Assembly: GCA_017621885.1 (NCBI GenBank)
Contig: JAGASD010000007.1
Span: forward strand, 1 to 64,000
Length of the DNA: 64,000 nt
Reading direction: 5' to 3'
Source: Clostridia bacterium
Lineage (GTDB): Bacteria; Bacillota; Clostridia; Oscillospirales; Acutalibacteraceae
The notes beneath the pieces were generated by a model. It saw only the letters and a program-made list of their open reading frames with translations. It was not told the DNA's origin and did not search any database. The position numbers and the translations under genes are program-made. This document shows positions 17,913-26,087 of this stretch, piece by piece. Numbering within the stretch: the stretch's first letter is position 1; each line of letters starts with the position of its first letter.

Positions 17913-18296
17913 TTATTCAAAATATTGCAGATATTCAGACTCTTGTTTCATAGATGTGTATGCTTCTTGTTCTGTACCGAAAAAGGAATATCCGAATTTC
18001 CTGTCTTCCGGTGTCCAAGTTGCTGGGTAGGAATCAGGGATATTGCAACACAAATTCCATTCACCTGCATCATAAACATATATTTCTTCATATGTATATT
18101 TGTAAAATCCATTTGAACTTTTCAAAAGTATAAATCTTTTGGTTTTGTCTTTGTTATATAAAACTTTTACAACCTCATAATCTTCAAAAGATAGACTTTT
18201 ATTATATAATTCTTCTGCAATTTCTTCGATTGTAGGAATAGGTGGAATGGATTGCTGTTTCTTTTTGTTGGGTAGTAGGTCTTTGATTTTTTTCAT
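17913..18296 (-). CDS. hypothetical protein inside the tRNA-flanked segment
   Basis: The 127-residue soluble protein has a basic N-terminus (KKIKDLLPNKKKQQ), a helical segment (IEEIAEELYNKSLSFEDYEVVKVLY), then a beta-rich part with several Trp/Tyr. I recognise no family. It lies between the two copies of the tRNA-Thr end, so it is probably cargo of the decayed element. ATG 18296 has GAGGTG upstream and a good promoter at 18314-18342. The GTG two codons earlier lacks spacing from the ribosome site. Confidence 0.6.
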   Translation of the reverse strand: MKKIKDLLPNKKKQQSIPPIPTIEEIAEELYNKSLSFEDYEVVKVLYNKDKTKRFILLKSSNGFYKYTYEEIYVYDAGEWNLCCNIPDSYPATWTPEDRKFGYSFFGTEQEAYTSMKQESEYLQYFE

Positions 18297-18313
18297 AAAC
18301 ACACCTCTAATAC

Positions 18314-18342
18314 AGTATAGCAGAAGGATATATCAAATTCAA
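18314..18342 (-). promoter_or_regulatory. promoter of the hypothetical gene at 18296
   Basis: On the minus strand TTGAAT (18342-18337) and TATACT (18319-18314) have a 17-bp spacer. Confidence 0.65.
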
Positions 18343-18370
18343 TATCTGCATTTATGTGGTCAGTAATACT

Positions 18371-18510
18371 TTAAATACTCATCAACCCTACAAACTTGTA
18401 GTATATATGCACGCATTGGTATTTCTCACCGTCTATGATTTCCTTTTCCGATACCACAATTTTCTTAATAAGCTCGTTCAGTATTTCTGCATTAAGTTTT
18501 TGTAAGAAAA
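18371..18510 (-). pseudogene. C-terminal remnant of a large serine recombinase
   Basis: On the minus strand, codons ending at the TAA at 18371-18373 read LNAEILNELIKKIVVSEKEI followed by GEKYQCVHIYYKFVG. This is the characteristic C-terminal tail of large serine recombinases of clostridial phages and transposons (an ELIxKIVV helix, then a xxIYYxFVG strand). Nothing of the catalytic or zinc domains remains: homology stops where the hairpin array at 18512 begins. It is a truncated relic of the element's integrase. Confidence 0.75.
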
Positions 18511-18511
18511 T

Positions 18512-18695
18512 CACACCGTAGGTGTGTATATAATCTGTCGCAGACGGAATGTAATTGCAACATTAGTTGCGTATGTAATCATAATATAATTATGTATGTA
18601 ATCAATACGAAGGCTTGTATACACTAAGGTGATGCCATACAGCTTCGCTGATTACATACACCTATCGGCGATTACATACCAATCCTTCGAATTGG
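18512..18695. repeat. array of small hairpins joined by a 10-mer
   Basis: The 10-mer GTATGTAATC occurs exactly at 18571-18580 and 18594-18603, with degenerate copies near 18526-18535 and 18547-18556. It occurs inverted (GATTACATAC) at 18650-18659 and 18670-18679. Between copies sit short, different palindromes: CACACC/GGTGTG, GTC/GAC, GCAAC/GTTGC, ATAAT/ATTAT, ATAC/GTAT, CAGC/GCTG, CCAAT/ATTGG. The linkers are conserved while stems vary but stay paired. The two arms face each other. It truncates the recombinase remnant. Confidence 0.75.
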
Positions 18696-18701
18696 ATAAA
18701 A

Positions 18702-18732
18702 ATAAATCACTTGCACATTGCAAGTGATTTAT
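18702..18732. terminator. terminator of tRNA-Thr
   Basis: ATAAATCACTTGC (18702-18714) pairs perfectly with GCAAGTGATTTAT (18720-18732). A/T tracts on both sides allow minus-strand termination 4 nt after the tRNA. Confidence 0.85.
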
Positions 18733-18735
18733 TTT

Positions 18736-18811
18736 TGGAGCTGGAAACGTGACTCGAACACGCGACCTGCTCATTACGAATGAGCTGCTCTACCAACTGA
18801 GCTATTCCAGC
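18736..18811 (-). tRNA. tRNA-Thr(CGT)
   Basis: A 76-nt cloverleaf: acceptor GCTGGAA/TTCCAGC, D-arm AGCTCAGTTGGTAGAGC, anticodon loop TTCGTAA with anticodon CGT, T-loop GTTCGAGTC, discriminator T and an encoded CCA. Its 3' 33 bases are duplicated at 17798-17830. Confidence 0.96.
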
Positions 18812-18831
18812 AAATATTATTTGCAAAGAGT

Positions 18832-18860
18832 ATTATATATAATTGTTTTGAATTTTTCAA
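18832..18860 (-). promoter_or_regulatory. promoter of tRNA-Thr
   Basis: Minus strand TTGAAA (18860-18855) and TATAAT (18837-18832) with a 17-bp spacer, 21 nt upstream of the tRNA. Confidence 0.75.
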
Positions 18861-18871
18861 GAGGAAAATGA

Positions 18872-18974
18872 AAATTCGTAATTCGTAATGTTTGATGCGT
18901 AATTATGGAACTGCGTTGGCTTTTGTAATGCGGAATGCGAAGTGCGAAACGCGAAATGTCGAAACTGCGTTGCA
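18872..18974. repeat. degenerate short repeats, no gene
   Basis: The stretch holds repeated ATTCGTA words, runs of GCGAA/GCGGAA words and two copies of AACTGCGTTG (18911-18920 and 18965-18974). I see no coding potential. A similar AATTCCT tract occurs near 59311. Confidence 0.4.
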
Positions 18975-19010
18975 ATTATAAAAATATCTCAAATTTTCTA
19001 CAAATAACTG

Positions 19011-19039
19011 TTGACTTTAGCGCTTTAGTGTGCTACCAT
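19011..19039 (+). promoter_or_regulatory. promoter and probable HisR operator of the his operon
   Basis: TTGACT (19011-19016) and TACCAT (19034-19039) have a 17-bp spacer. The inverted repeat TAGC-N10-GCTA (19018-19035) fills the spacer and overlaps the -10 box, a natural place for the TrpR-family repressor encoded by the first gene. Confidence 0.6.
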
Positions 19040-19105
19040 ATGAACACGTTTTTGTTTGACCTGAAATTACTGAAAGGAACAATACATTTTGTATGGGTGA
19101 TAATT

Positions 19106-19408
19106 ATGACACCTTTTAAAAACAGTTACGTTGATGAGCTTTATGATGCAATTCTCAGCTTGGAGAATAAAGAAGATTGCCGCGATTTTTTTGAAGATCT
19201 ATTTACAATAAACGAAATAATATCACTTTCGCAGCGCCTGAGCGTTGCAAAAAAGCTTGATGAGGGTAAAACTTTTTCTGCTATAACCGCCGAAACGGGA
19301 GCAAGCTCCGCTACAATCGGCAGGGTGAACAAATGCCTTTCCTACGGCACGGGCGGTTACAGAAAAATTATCGACAGATTGAAGAATGAAAGTGAAGAAA
19401 ACAAATGA
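19106..19408 (+). CDS. hisR: TrpR-family repressor of histidine biosynthesis (YerC/HisR)
   Basis: The 100-residue protein is a YerC/YecD-type TrpR homologue: an all-helical dimer with helix-turn-helix around ISLSQRLSVAKKLDEGKTFS and ETGASSATIGRVNKCL. Comparative genomics has assigned this group in Firmicutes as HisR, a histidine-responsive repressor of his genes. Its place as first gene of the complete his operon agrees and implies autoregulation. ATG 19106 follows GGGTGA. The longer upstream frame is noncoding leader containing the promoter. It overlaps the next gene by ATGA. Confidence 0.88.
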   Translation: MTPFKNSYVDELYDAILSLENKEDCRDFFEDLFTINEIISLSQRLSVAKKLDEGKTFSAITAETGASSATIGRVNKCLSYGTGGYRKIIDRLKNESEENK

Positions 19409-21000
19409 GCATTGATTTATCTATTTTAAATAATTCAGAAAAAATTATACTTGAGCTTCGCAGTCTTTATACAAAATACGGCTACAAGGCTTTCAAAATG
19501 AGCAAGTTTGAGGAGTACGACCTTTACGGCAGTAATAAGGATTTCCTTGTCAGCGGTAATTGCATTACCTTTACCGATTCCGACGGCAGACTTTTAGCCT
19601 TGAAGCCCGACGTTACTTTTTCTATCATTAAAAATCTTGATGATACCGCAGGCGGTATTCAGAAGGTTTATTATAATGAAAATGTTTACCGTTCAACAAA
19701 AAAAGCAGGCGGCTTCAGCGAGATTATGCAAACGGGCATTGAGTGTATGGGCGACATTACGTCAACTGAGGTATGCGAGGTTATCACCCTTGCTGCCCGC
19801 AGCCTTTATGCAATAAGAGAGGATTATATTCTTGATATTTCTCATATGGGTATTCTCAGCGGTTTGTTCAGCGCAATGGAGTTATCCGAAGGCAAAAAAA
19901 CAGAGCTTCTTTCTGCCGTTGCCGAAAAGAATACGGGTGCGATTATTGACCTTTGCGGCAGCTTCGGGGTAGGTGAGGCGTTATGTAATAAGCTTTTAGA
20001 GCTTCTTGATGCTTACGGTGAGCCTGAATCTGCTTTAAAGAAAATCAGCGCCGCAATAGTTAACGCACAAATGCAGAGCGCTTATAACGAGCTTTGTGAG
20101 GTTTACAATAAACTCCTCGAAATGGGTTATGAGAAAAATATTAATATAGATTGCTCCGTTGTTAACGATATGAGTTACTATAACGGTATTGTTTTCAAGG
20201 GATTTATTCACGGTGTTCCCGAGGGTGTTCTTTCAGGTGGCCGTTACGACAGACTTATGGAGCGTGTGAATAAAAAGGCAGGGGCAATCGGTTTTGCCGT
20301 CTATCTTGATGAGGTTGACAGAATCATTGATAAACGCAATAATCCGGAGCTTGCAGAGGATGATGACAATTATATTAACGTTGCGCTTCCAAAAGGCAGA
20401 TTGGGTGAAAAGGTTTATGCGATGTTTGAGCAGTCAGGCTTTGAATGTCCCCAGATACACGAAAAAAATCGCCGTCTTATTTTTGAAAATGCCGAAAAGA
20501 AAATAAGATATTTCTGGGTTAAGCCCTCTGATGTTGCAATTTACGTTGAACGGGGTGCTGCTGATATCGGCGTTGCGGGTAAGGACATTCTTCTTGAATA
20601 TTCACCTGACGTTTATGAGCTTCTTGATATGAATATGGGTAAATGCCGTATGTGTGTTGCAGGTAAAAACGAGTTTACCGACGACGGTACGAGCACCCTG
20701 AGAGTTGCAACAAAATTTGAAAATATTGCAAAAAGCTATTATGCAGATAAATGCCGTGATATTGATATAATCAAGCTTAACGGCTCAATTGAGATTGCAC
20801 CTATTTTGGGACTTTCCGATGTTATTGTTGATATTGTTGAAACAGGTGCAACTCTTCTTGAAAACGGTCTTGAGCCTAAAGAAACAATAGTAAATATAAG
20901 CGCAAGACTCATTTCAAATAAAGCATCTTACAAATTCAAATCTAATAAAATTGATATTATCAAAGATGCTCTTTCTACGATTGTGAGGGAAAAACAGTGA
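19405..21000 (+). CDS. hisZ-hisG: HisZ-HisG fusion, ATP phosphoribosyltransferase
   Basis: The 531-residue protein joins two proteins that are normally separate. Residues 1-315 are HisZ, the histidyl-tRNA-synthetase-like regulatory subunit (LKPDVTFSI, GGRYDRL). Residues 323-531 are short-form HisG (VALPKGRLG, SDVAIYVERGAADIGVAG, SDVIVDIVETGATL), which condenses ATP with PRPP in the first step of histidine synthesis. Short HisG needs HisZ for activity and feedback inhibition, and the fusion enforces 1:1 stoichiometry. The linker at ~316-322 is short and acidic. No internal start or stop interrupts the frame. It overlaps hisR and hisD by four bases each. Confidence 0.93.
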   Translation: MSIDLSILNNSEKIILELRSLYTKYGYKAFKMSKFEEYDLYGSNKDFLVSGNCITFTDSDGRLLALKPDVTFSIIKNLDDTAGGIQKVYYNENVYRSTKKAGGFSEIMQTGIECMGDITSTEVCEVITLAARSLYAIREDYILDISHMGILSGLFSAMELSEGKKTELLSAVAEKNTGAIIDLCGSFGVGEALCNKLLELLDAYGEPESALKKISAAIVNAQMQSAYNELCEVYNKLLEMGYEKNINIDCSVVNDMSYYNGIVFKGFIHGVPEGVLSGGRYDRLMERVNKKAGAIGFAVYLDEVDRIIDKRNNPELAEDDDNYINVALPKGRLGEKVYAMFEQSGFECPQIHEKNRRLIFENAEKKIRYFWVKPSDVAIYVERGAADIGVAGKDILLEYSPDVYELLDMNMGKCRMCVAGKNEFTDDGTSTLRVATKFENIAKSYYADKCRDIDIIKLNGSIEIAPILGLSDVIVDIVETGATLLENGLEPKETIVNISARLISNKASYKFKSNKIDIIKDALSTIVREKQ

Positions 21001-22262
21001 TTAAAATTTACGACCGAAACGAAATTTCAATTGACGAAATCCTTGAAAGAAGCGAACAGACAATTGATGTTGAGGGTATCGTTGCCGATATTATAAAAAA
21101 CGTTAAAGAAAACGGTGACAAGGCGCTGGTTGAATACTGTAAAAAATTCGACGGCGCAAAGGATGATGTGATTGAAGTTACCGCAGAAGAAATTGAGGCG
21201 GCTTTCAATGAAGTGGATGAAGAGCTTTTAAACATTCTTCGTGAAGCAAAAGAGAATATAACCGCATTCCACTCAAAGCAGGTAAGAAACAGCTTTATTA
21301 TAAATGAAAAAGACGGTGTAATCATCGGTCAGAAGGTTTTACCCATTGAAAAGGTTGGTCTTTACGTGCCGGGTGGCACAGCATCTTATCCTTCATCTGT
21401 TTTGATGAACTGTGTTCCTGCAAAAATTGCAGGTTGCAGTGAAATTGTTATGGTTACACCTGCAAAAGAAGGGAAGGTTAAGCCCGTAATTCTTGCTGCG
21501 GCAAAAATCGCAGGTGTTGACAAAATCTTTAAAATCGGCGGTGCTCAGGCTGTAGCTGCACTTGCTTACGGTACAGAAAGTGTTCCTAAGGTAGATAAAA
21601 TTGTCGGACCCGGTAACGCTTTTGTTGCAGAAGCAAAAAAGCAGGTTTTCGGCATGGTTTCCATTGATATGATTGCAGGTCCCAGCGAGATTCTTGTTGT
21701 TGCCGATTCTACAAACAATCCTGCTCACATTGCGGCTGATTTGCTTTCTCAGGCAGAACACGACAAAATGGCGACAGCAGTTCTTATCACTGACAGTATG
21801 GCTTTTGCTGAAAGTGTAAGCGCAGAGCTTGAAAGACAAATTCCTCTGTTGCCGCGCGAGGAAATCGCCCGTTGCTCAATTGATACAAACGGTAAGATTA
21901 TTGTTACTGATAATCTCGTTGAAGCAATGAACGTTTCAAATATTCTTGCTCCCGAGCACCTTGAAATCTGTGTTGATAATCCTTTTGAATATTTGGGATA
22001 CGTTAAAAATGCAGGCTCTGTTTTTCTCGGCAAAAACTGCCCCGAAGCCTTGGGCGACTATTTTGCAGGCCCTAATCACACTCTTCCCACCAGCGGAACA
22101 GCACGTTTTTCAAGTCCTCTTTCCGTTGATGATTTTGTTAAGAAAACACAGTTTTCATATTTCAGCAGAGAAGCACTTTGTGATGTTGCAGACAAGGTTG
22201 TGCGCTTTGCAAATGAAGAAGGCCTTCAGGCACACGGCAGAAGTGTAAGTTTGCGAAAATAA
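20997..22262 (+). CDS. hisD: histidinol dehydrogenase
   Basis: The 421-residue zinc enzyme catalyses the last two oxidations, histidinol to histidine, with NAD. Family motifs include VGLYVPGGTASYPSSVLM, IDMIAGPSEILVVAD with the downstream SQAEHD, and EHLEI near the C-terminus. The length is normal. The start is GTG at 20997, overlapping the stop of the preceding gene (GTGA), which suggests translational coupling. Confidence 0.96.
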   Translation: MIKIYDRNEISIDEILERSEQTIDVEGIVADIIKNVKENGDKALVEYCKKFDGAKDDVIEVTAEEIEAAFNEVDEELLNILREAKENITAFHSKQVRNSFIINEKDGVIIGQKVLPIEKVGLYVPGGTASYPSSVLMNCVPAKIAGCSEIVMVTPAKEGKVKPVILAAAKIAGVDKIFKIGGAQAVAALAYGTESVPKVDKIVGPGNAFVAEAKKQVFGMVSIDMIAGPSEILVVADSTNNPAHIAADLLSQAEHDKMATAVLITDSMAFAESVSAELERQIPLLPREEIARCSIDTNGKIIVTDNLVEAMNVSNILAPEHLEICVDNPFEYLGYVKNAGSVFLGKNCPEALGDYFAGPNHTLPTSGTARFSSPLSVDDFVKKTQFSYFSREALCDVADKVVRFANEEGLQAHGRSVSLRK

Positions 22263-22281
22263 ACCGAAATAGCCTGAAAGT

Positions 22282-22336
22282 GTTCTTTTTCAAGTCTTTT
22301 CGGTGCTTCGCCCTTGAAAGGCGTAAGCATCAGAAC
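22282..22336. other. intercistronic hairpin between hisD and hisC
   Basis: GGTGCTTCGCC (22302-22312) pairs with GGCGTAAGCATC (22320-22331) with one bulge, and GTTCT (22282-22286) can close with AGAAC (22332-22336). No T-run follows, so it is more likely an mRNA processing or stability element than a terminator. It fills the only sizeable gap in the his operon. Confidence 0.55.
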
Positions 22337-22348
22337 GGAGAAAAATAA

Positions 22349-23413
22349 ATGAGTAAATACCTTGATGAGCGTTACAGCGCCCTTGCGGCTTACGTGCCGG
22401 GGGAGCAACCTCAGGATAAAAAATATATAAAACTTAACACAAACGAATCTCCGTATCCGCCGTCCCAAGAAACTCTTGATGCGGTGAATGTTGGCGAAAC
22501 TGAGCTTTTAAGGCTCTATCCCGACCCCGATGGGAGAATTCTCACAAAGAAAATTGCCGATTTATACGGAGTGGAAAGCAAAAACGTTTTTCTTGCAAAC
22601 GGCTCGGATGATATTCTGAACTTTGCATTTATGGCGTATTGCGCCAACGGCAGAAAAGTGTATTTTGCTGATATTACTTACGGATTTTACAGCGTTTTCG
22701 CAAATCTTCATAATTCGGATTACACGGTAATTCCTCTTGAAGCTGATTTTTCAATTGATGCAGAAAAATTCTGCGGTGTTGACGGATGTGTGTTTATTGC
22801 AAATCCCAACGCACCTACGGGACTTGCTTTAAGCCTTAAAGAGATTGAAAGAATCGTAAAAAGCAATCCCGAAAGCGTTGTTGTTATTGACGAGGCTTAT
22901 GTTGATTTCGGTGCCGAAAGTGCCGTTAATCTTGTGAAAAATTACGATAATCTTCTTGTGGTGCAGACCTTTTCAAAATCCCGTTCAATGGCGGGTGCGC
23001 GACTTGGTTTTGCTATAGGTAACGAAGAGATTATTAACGATTTGCATAAGTTAAGATATTCCACAAACCCATATAACATAAACCGTCTTACTCTTGCTGC
23101 AGGCTCTGCCACGATTGATTCGCAAAAGTATTATGACGAGAATTGCAAAAAAATAATTGAAACAAGAGAGTATACGAAAAACGAGCTTGAAAAGACGGGC
23201 TTCTTCGTATTACCCTCAAAAGCCAATTTCATTTTTGCTTCTTCTAAGAGTATTGACGGCGGCGAATTGTATCTCAAGCTTAAAGAAAAAGGTGTGCTTA
23301 TAAGGCATTTTACAACCGAGCGCATCAAAAACTTTAACCGCATAACAATCGGTACACCCGAAGAAATGAAGATTTTTATTGATAAAGTTAAAGAAATTAT
23401 GGAGGAAAACTAA
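22349..23413 (+). CDS. hisC: histidinol-phosphate aminotransferase
   Basis: The 354-residue fold-type I PLP enzyme transfers an amino group from glutamate to imidazole-acetol phosphate. Motifs: LNTNESPYPP near the N-terminus, ANPNAPTG, DEAYVDFG and the PLP lysine in TFSKSRSMAGARLGFAIG, with the substrate arginine region NRITIGTPEEM. It starts 86 bp after hisD, past the hairpin, and abuts hisB directly. Confidence 0.94.
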   Translation: MSKYLDERYSALAAYVPGEQPQDKKYIKLNTNESPYPPSQETLDAVNVGETELLRLYPDPDGRILTKKIADLYGVESKNVFLANGSDDILNFAFMAYCANGRKVYFADITYGFYSVFANLHNSDYTVIPLEADFSIDAEKFCGVDGCVFIANPNAPTGLALSLKEIERIVKSNPESVVVIDEAYVDFGAESAVNLVKNYDNLLVVQTFSKSRSMAGARLGFAIGNEEIINDLHKLRYSTNPYNINRLTLAAGSATIDSQKYYDENCKKIIETREYTKNELEKTGFFVLPSKANFIFASSKSIDGGELYLKLKEKGVLIRHFTTERIKNFNRITIGTPEEMKIFIDKVKEIMEEN

Positions 23414-24001
23414 ATGCGTATTGCTGAAATTTCAAGAAAAACAGCGGAAACAGATGTATATGTTAAGCTTAACCTTGACGGAAAAGGTGAGTGCGAAATC
23501 AGTACGGGTATCGGTTTTCTTGACCATATGTTAAATCTTTTCGGTAAACACGGTCGCTTTGACCTTGTTGTGAAATGTGACGGTGATATTGAGGTTGACG
23601 GTCACCACACAACAGAGGATATAGGCATCGCCTTAGGTCAGGCTTTTAAAGAAGCGCTGGGAGATAAAAGAGGCATTTACCGTTACGGCAGCACAATTCT
23701 TCCTATGGATGAAGCACTCATTCTTACAGCCGTTGATATTTCAGGCAGACCTTATCTTCGTTACAGAATGAAAATCCCGGCACCGATGGTTGGAGATTTT
23801 GATACCGAGCTTTTAAGAGAGTTTGTTATAGCCTTTGCTTTTAATGCAGGCATAACTCTTCATATCCGTCGCCTTGACGGTGTTAACAGTCATCACATTA
23901 TTGAAGGTACATTCAAGTCCTTGGGCAGAACGCTTAAAAAGGCGGTTGCTATTGATGAAAAAGCAAAGGACGAAATACCGTCAACAAAAGGAGTTTTATA
24001 A
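23414..24001 (+). CDS. hisB: imidazoleglycerol-phosphate dehydratase
   Basis: The 195-residue single-function HisB dehydrates imidazoleglycerol phosphate. The two manganese-binding repeats are visible: FLDHML...DGHHTTED and its pseudo-repeat FNAGITLHI...NSHHIIEG. There is no HAD histidinol-phosphatase domain, so the operon lacks that activity. It starts on the base after hisC ends and shares one base with hisH. Confidence 0.96.
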   Translation: MRIAEISRKTAETDVYVKLNLDGKGECEISTGIGFLDHMLNLFGKHGRFDLVVKCDGDIEVDGHHTTEDIGIALGQAFKEALGDKRGIYRYGSTILPMDEALILTAVDISGRPYLRYRMKIPAPMVGDFDTELLREFVIAFAFNAGITLHIRRLDGVNSHHIIEGTFKSLGRTLKKAVAIDEKAKDEIPSTKGVL

Positions 24002-24615
24002 TGCTTGCAGTTGTAGATTACGGAGTAGGGAACTTGTTTTCTTTGCAATGTTCCCTGAAAAAAATAGGCGCACAAGCAGTTGTTACCGATGATGAAAATA
24101 TCATAAGAGCAGCCGACAGAATAATTCTTCCGGGAGTTGGTGCGTTTGGTGATGCGGTGAAAAAGCTGCACGAAAGCGGTCTGTTTGAGGTTGTAATTGA
24201 TGAAGCCGAAAGAGGTAAGCCGCTTATGGGTATTTGTCTTGGTATGCAGATGCTTTTTGAAAAAAGCTATGAATATGGCGAGTATGATGGTTTAGGACTT
24301 TTAAACGGTGAAATTGTACCCTTAAAAGGAGAAATACCTCAAAATCTTGATATCCCTCATATGGGCTGGAACGCTTTGTCTTTAGACAAAAATTGCCCTC
24401 TTTTTAAGTATATTGAAGATGGTGATTGTGTTTATTTTGTTCATTCATATTTTGCAACAAACTGCGATAGTTCGGTTGTTGCAACAGCGGAATACGGCAT
24501 TCCCGTTACAGCGGCGGTGGGCAAAGGTAACATTTTCGGTTGTCAGTTCCATCCGGAAAAAAGCGGCGATGTCGGTCTTAAAATATTAAAAGCATTTTGT
24601 GAAATCGGAGAGTAA
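24001..24615 (+). CDS. hisH: imidazole glycerol phosphate synthase, glutaminase subunit
   Basis: The 204-residue class I glutamine amidotransferase delivers ammonia to HisF. The catalytic triad is visible: Cys in GICLGMQML and His-Glu in CQFHPEKSG. The oxyanion-strand motif LPGVGAFGDA is intact. It pairs with hisF two genes downstream. The start overlaps the hisB stop (TAATG). Confidence 0.95.
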   Translation: MLAVVDYGVGNLFSLQCSLKKIGAQAVVTDDENIIRAADRIILPGVGAFGDAVKKLHESGLFEVVIDEAERGKPLMGICLGMQMLFEKSYEYGEYDGLGLLNGEIVPLKGEIPQNLDIPHMGWNALSLDKNCPLFKYIEDGDCVYFVHSYFATNCDSSVVATAEYGIPVTAAVGKGNIFGCQFHPEKSGDVGLKILKAFCEIGE

Positions 24616-24616
24616 A

Positions 24617-25330
24617 ATGAAAATATTTCCTGCAATAGATTTATATGAGGGTAAGGCGGTGCGCCTTTTAAAGGGCAACTATAACGCTGTCACAGTTTAT
24701 TCCGAAAACCCTATTGAAATAGCAAAAGATTTTGAAAACAGCGGCGCAACTGAGCTCCACACAGTTGACCTTGAGGGTGCCCGTGACGGTGGCACACCTA
24801 ATATTGAAATAATAAAAAGCTTTGTTGAAAATACAAAGCTTAACGTTGAGGTTGGTGGCGGTATCCGTTCAATGGATACTGTGAAAGCGTATCTTGATGC
24901 AGGGGTAAGACGAGTAATTCTCGGCACAGCCGCAGTTACCGACCCCGAGTTTTTAAAGGAAACAGTTGACACCTACGGTGATAAAATTGCCGTTGGTGCA
25001 GATATAAAGGACGGTAAGGTTGCAATTAAGGGTTGGGTTGAAAAATCCGAATACAGCACCTTTGAATTTTTTGAAATGCTCCGGAAAATCGGTGTGTCAA
25101 CAGTTATATGTACCGACATTTCAAAGGACGGCGCAATGCAAGGCACTAACAGAGAGCTTTATAAGGAGCTTTCACAAAGGTTTTCTGTTAATATAATCGC
25201 TTCAGGCGGTGTATCATCCTTAGATGATATAAAAGCACTTAACGAAATGGATTTGTTCGGTGCAATTATCGGCAAAGCATATTATACAGGTGCAATTAAA
25301 ATAAACGAGGCATTGGAGGTTACAAAATGA
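24617..25330 (+). CDS. hisA: ProFAR isomerase
   Basis: The 237-residue TIM barrel isomerises ProFAR to PRFAR. FPAIDLYEGKAVRL holds the catalytic Asp in strand 1. GGGIRSM and the second-half phosphate site IIASGGVSS are present, with an Asp near CTDISKDGAMQG. ATG 24617 lies 2 nt after hisH with GGAGAG upstream. The frame extends a few codons further 5' inside hisH without support. Confidence 0.95.
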   Translation: MKIFPAIDLYEGKAVRLLKGNYNAVTVYSENPIEIAKDFENSGATELHTVDLEGARDGGTPNIEIIKSFVENTKLNVEVGGGIRSMDTVKAYLDAGVRRVILGTAAVTDPEFLKETVDTYGDKIAVGADIKDGKVAIKGWVEKSEYSTFEFFEMLRKIGVSTVICTDISKDGAMQGTNRELYKELSQRFSVNIIASGGVSSLDDIKALNEMDLFGAIIGKAYYTGAIKINEALEVTK

Positions 25331-26085
25331 TAACCAAAAGAATCATTCCTTGCCTTGATGTGCGTAACGGCACAGTTGTTAAAGGCACAAATTTTGAGAA
25401 TCTTAATGAGATTTCTTCGCCCGTACAGCTTGCGGAATATTACAGCTCACACGGGGCGGACGAGCTTGTTTTTTACGACATAACCGCTTCATCTGACGGA
25501 AGAAAGCTTTTTACAGATATTCTTACAGAAACCGCCTCAAAGGTGTTTATTCCCCTTACGGTAGGCGGCGGTATCAATACCCTTGATGACTTTGACCGCG
25601 TGTTAAAATGCGGTGCAGATAAGGTCAGCGTAAATTCAGGCGCCATAAGAAATCCCTCCCTGATTCCCGAGGCTGCCTCAAAATACGGTGATCAATGTGT
25701 TGTTCTTTCCGTTGATGTTAAAAGGGTAGACGGCAAATTCTGCGTTTTTGCAAAGGGCGGCAGAGAGAATACGGGAATGGATGCCCTCGAGTGGATAAAG
25801 CAAGGTGTCAAAAACGGTGCAGGCGAAATTGTTGTTAACTCCATTGATACAGATGGTGTAAAAAACGGTTTCGATATTGAAATGCTCAAAGCCGTTTGTG
25901 ATATTGTTAATGTGCCTGTTATTGCTTCGGGCGGTGCAGGCGGTAAGCAGGATTTTGTCGATTTGTTTAACACCGTACCCGGTGTGAGTGCCGGCCTTGC
26001 CGCTTCAATTTTTCATTATGGCGAGGTTACAATTGATGACCTTAAAAATACATTGAAAGAGAATAATATTACTGTGAGGTTATAA
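25327..26085 (+). CDS. hisF: imidazole glycerol phosphate synthase, cyclase subunit
   Basis: The 252-residue TIM barrel cyclises PRFAR to imidazoleglycerol phosphate and AICAR using ammonia from His[11 protein letters not shown] carries the first catalytic Asp and [13 protein letters not shown] the second. GGGI and ASGGAGG are the phosphate sites. It overlaps hisA by ATGA. Confidence 0.96.
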   Translation: MITKRIIPCLDVRNGTVVKGTNFENLNEISSPVQLAEYYSSHGADELVFYDITASSDGRKLFTDILTETASKVFIPLTVGGGINTLDDFDRVLKCGADKVSVNSGAIRNPSLIPEAASKYGDQCVVLSVDVKRVDGKFCVFAKGGRENTGMDALEWIKQGVKNGAGEIVVNSIDTDGVKNGFDIEMLKAVCDIVNVPVIASGGAGGKQDFVDLFNTVPGVSAGLAASIFHYGEVTIDDLKNTLKENNITVRL

Positions 26086-26087
26086 TT

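Noticed and set aside
18371..18735. CRISPR array interpretation of the hairpin array
   Set aside because: The 10-bp repeats are too short, spacers are palindromic and 7-23 nt, the orientation flips midway and no cas genes are present.
22349..22468. Minus-strand 80-codon ORF at 22226-22468
   Set aside because: It is antisense to the end of hisD and the start of hisC, with no support.
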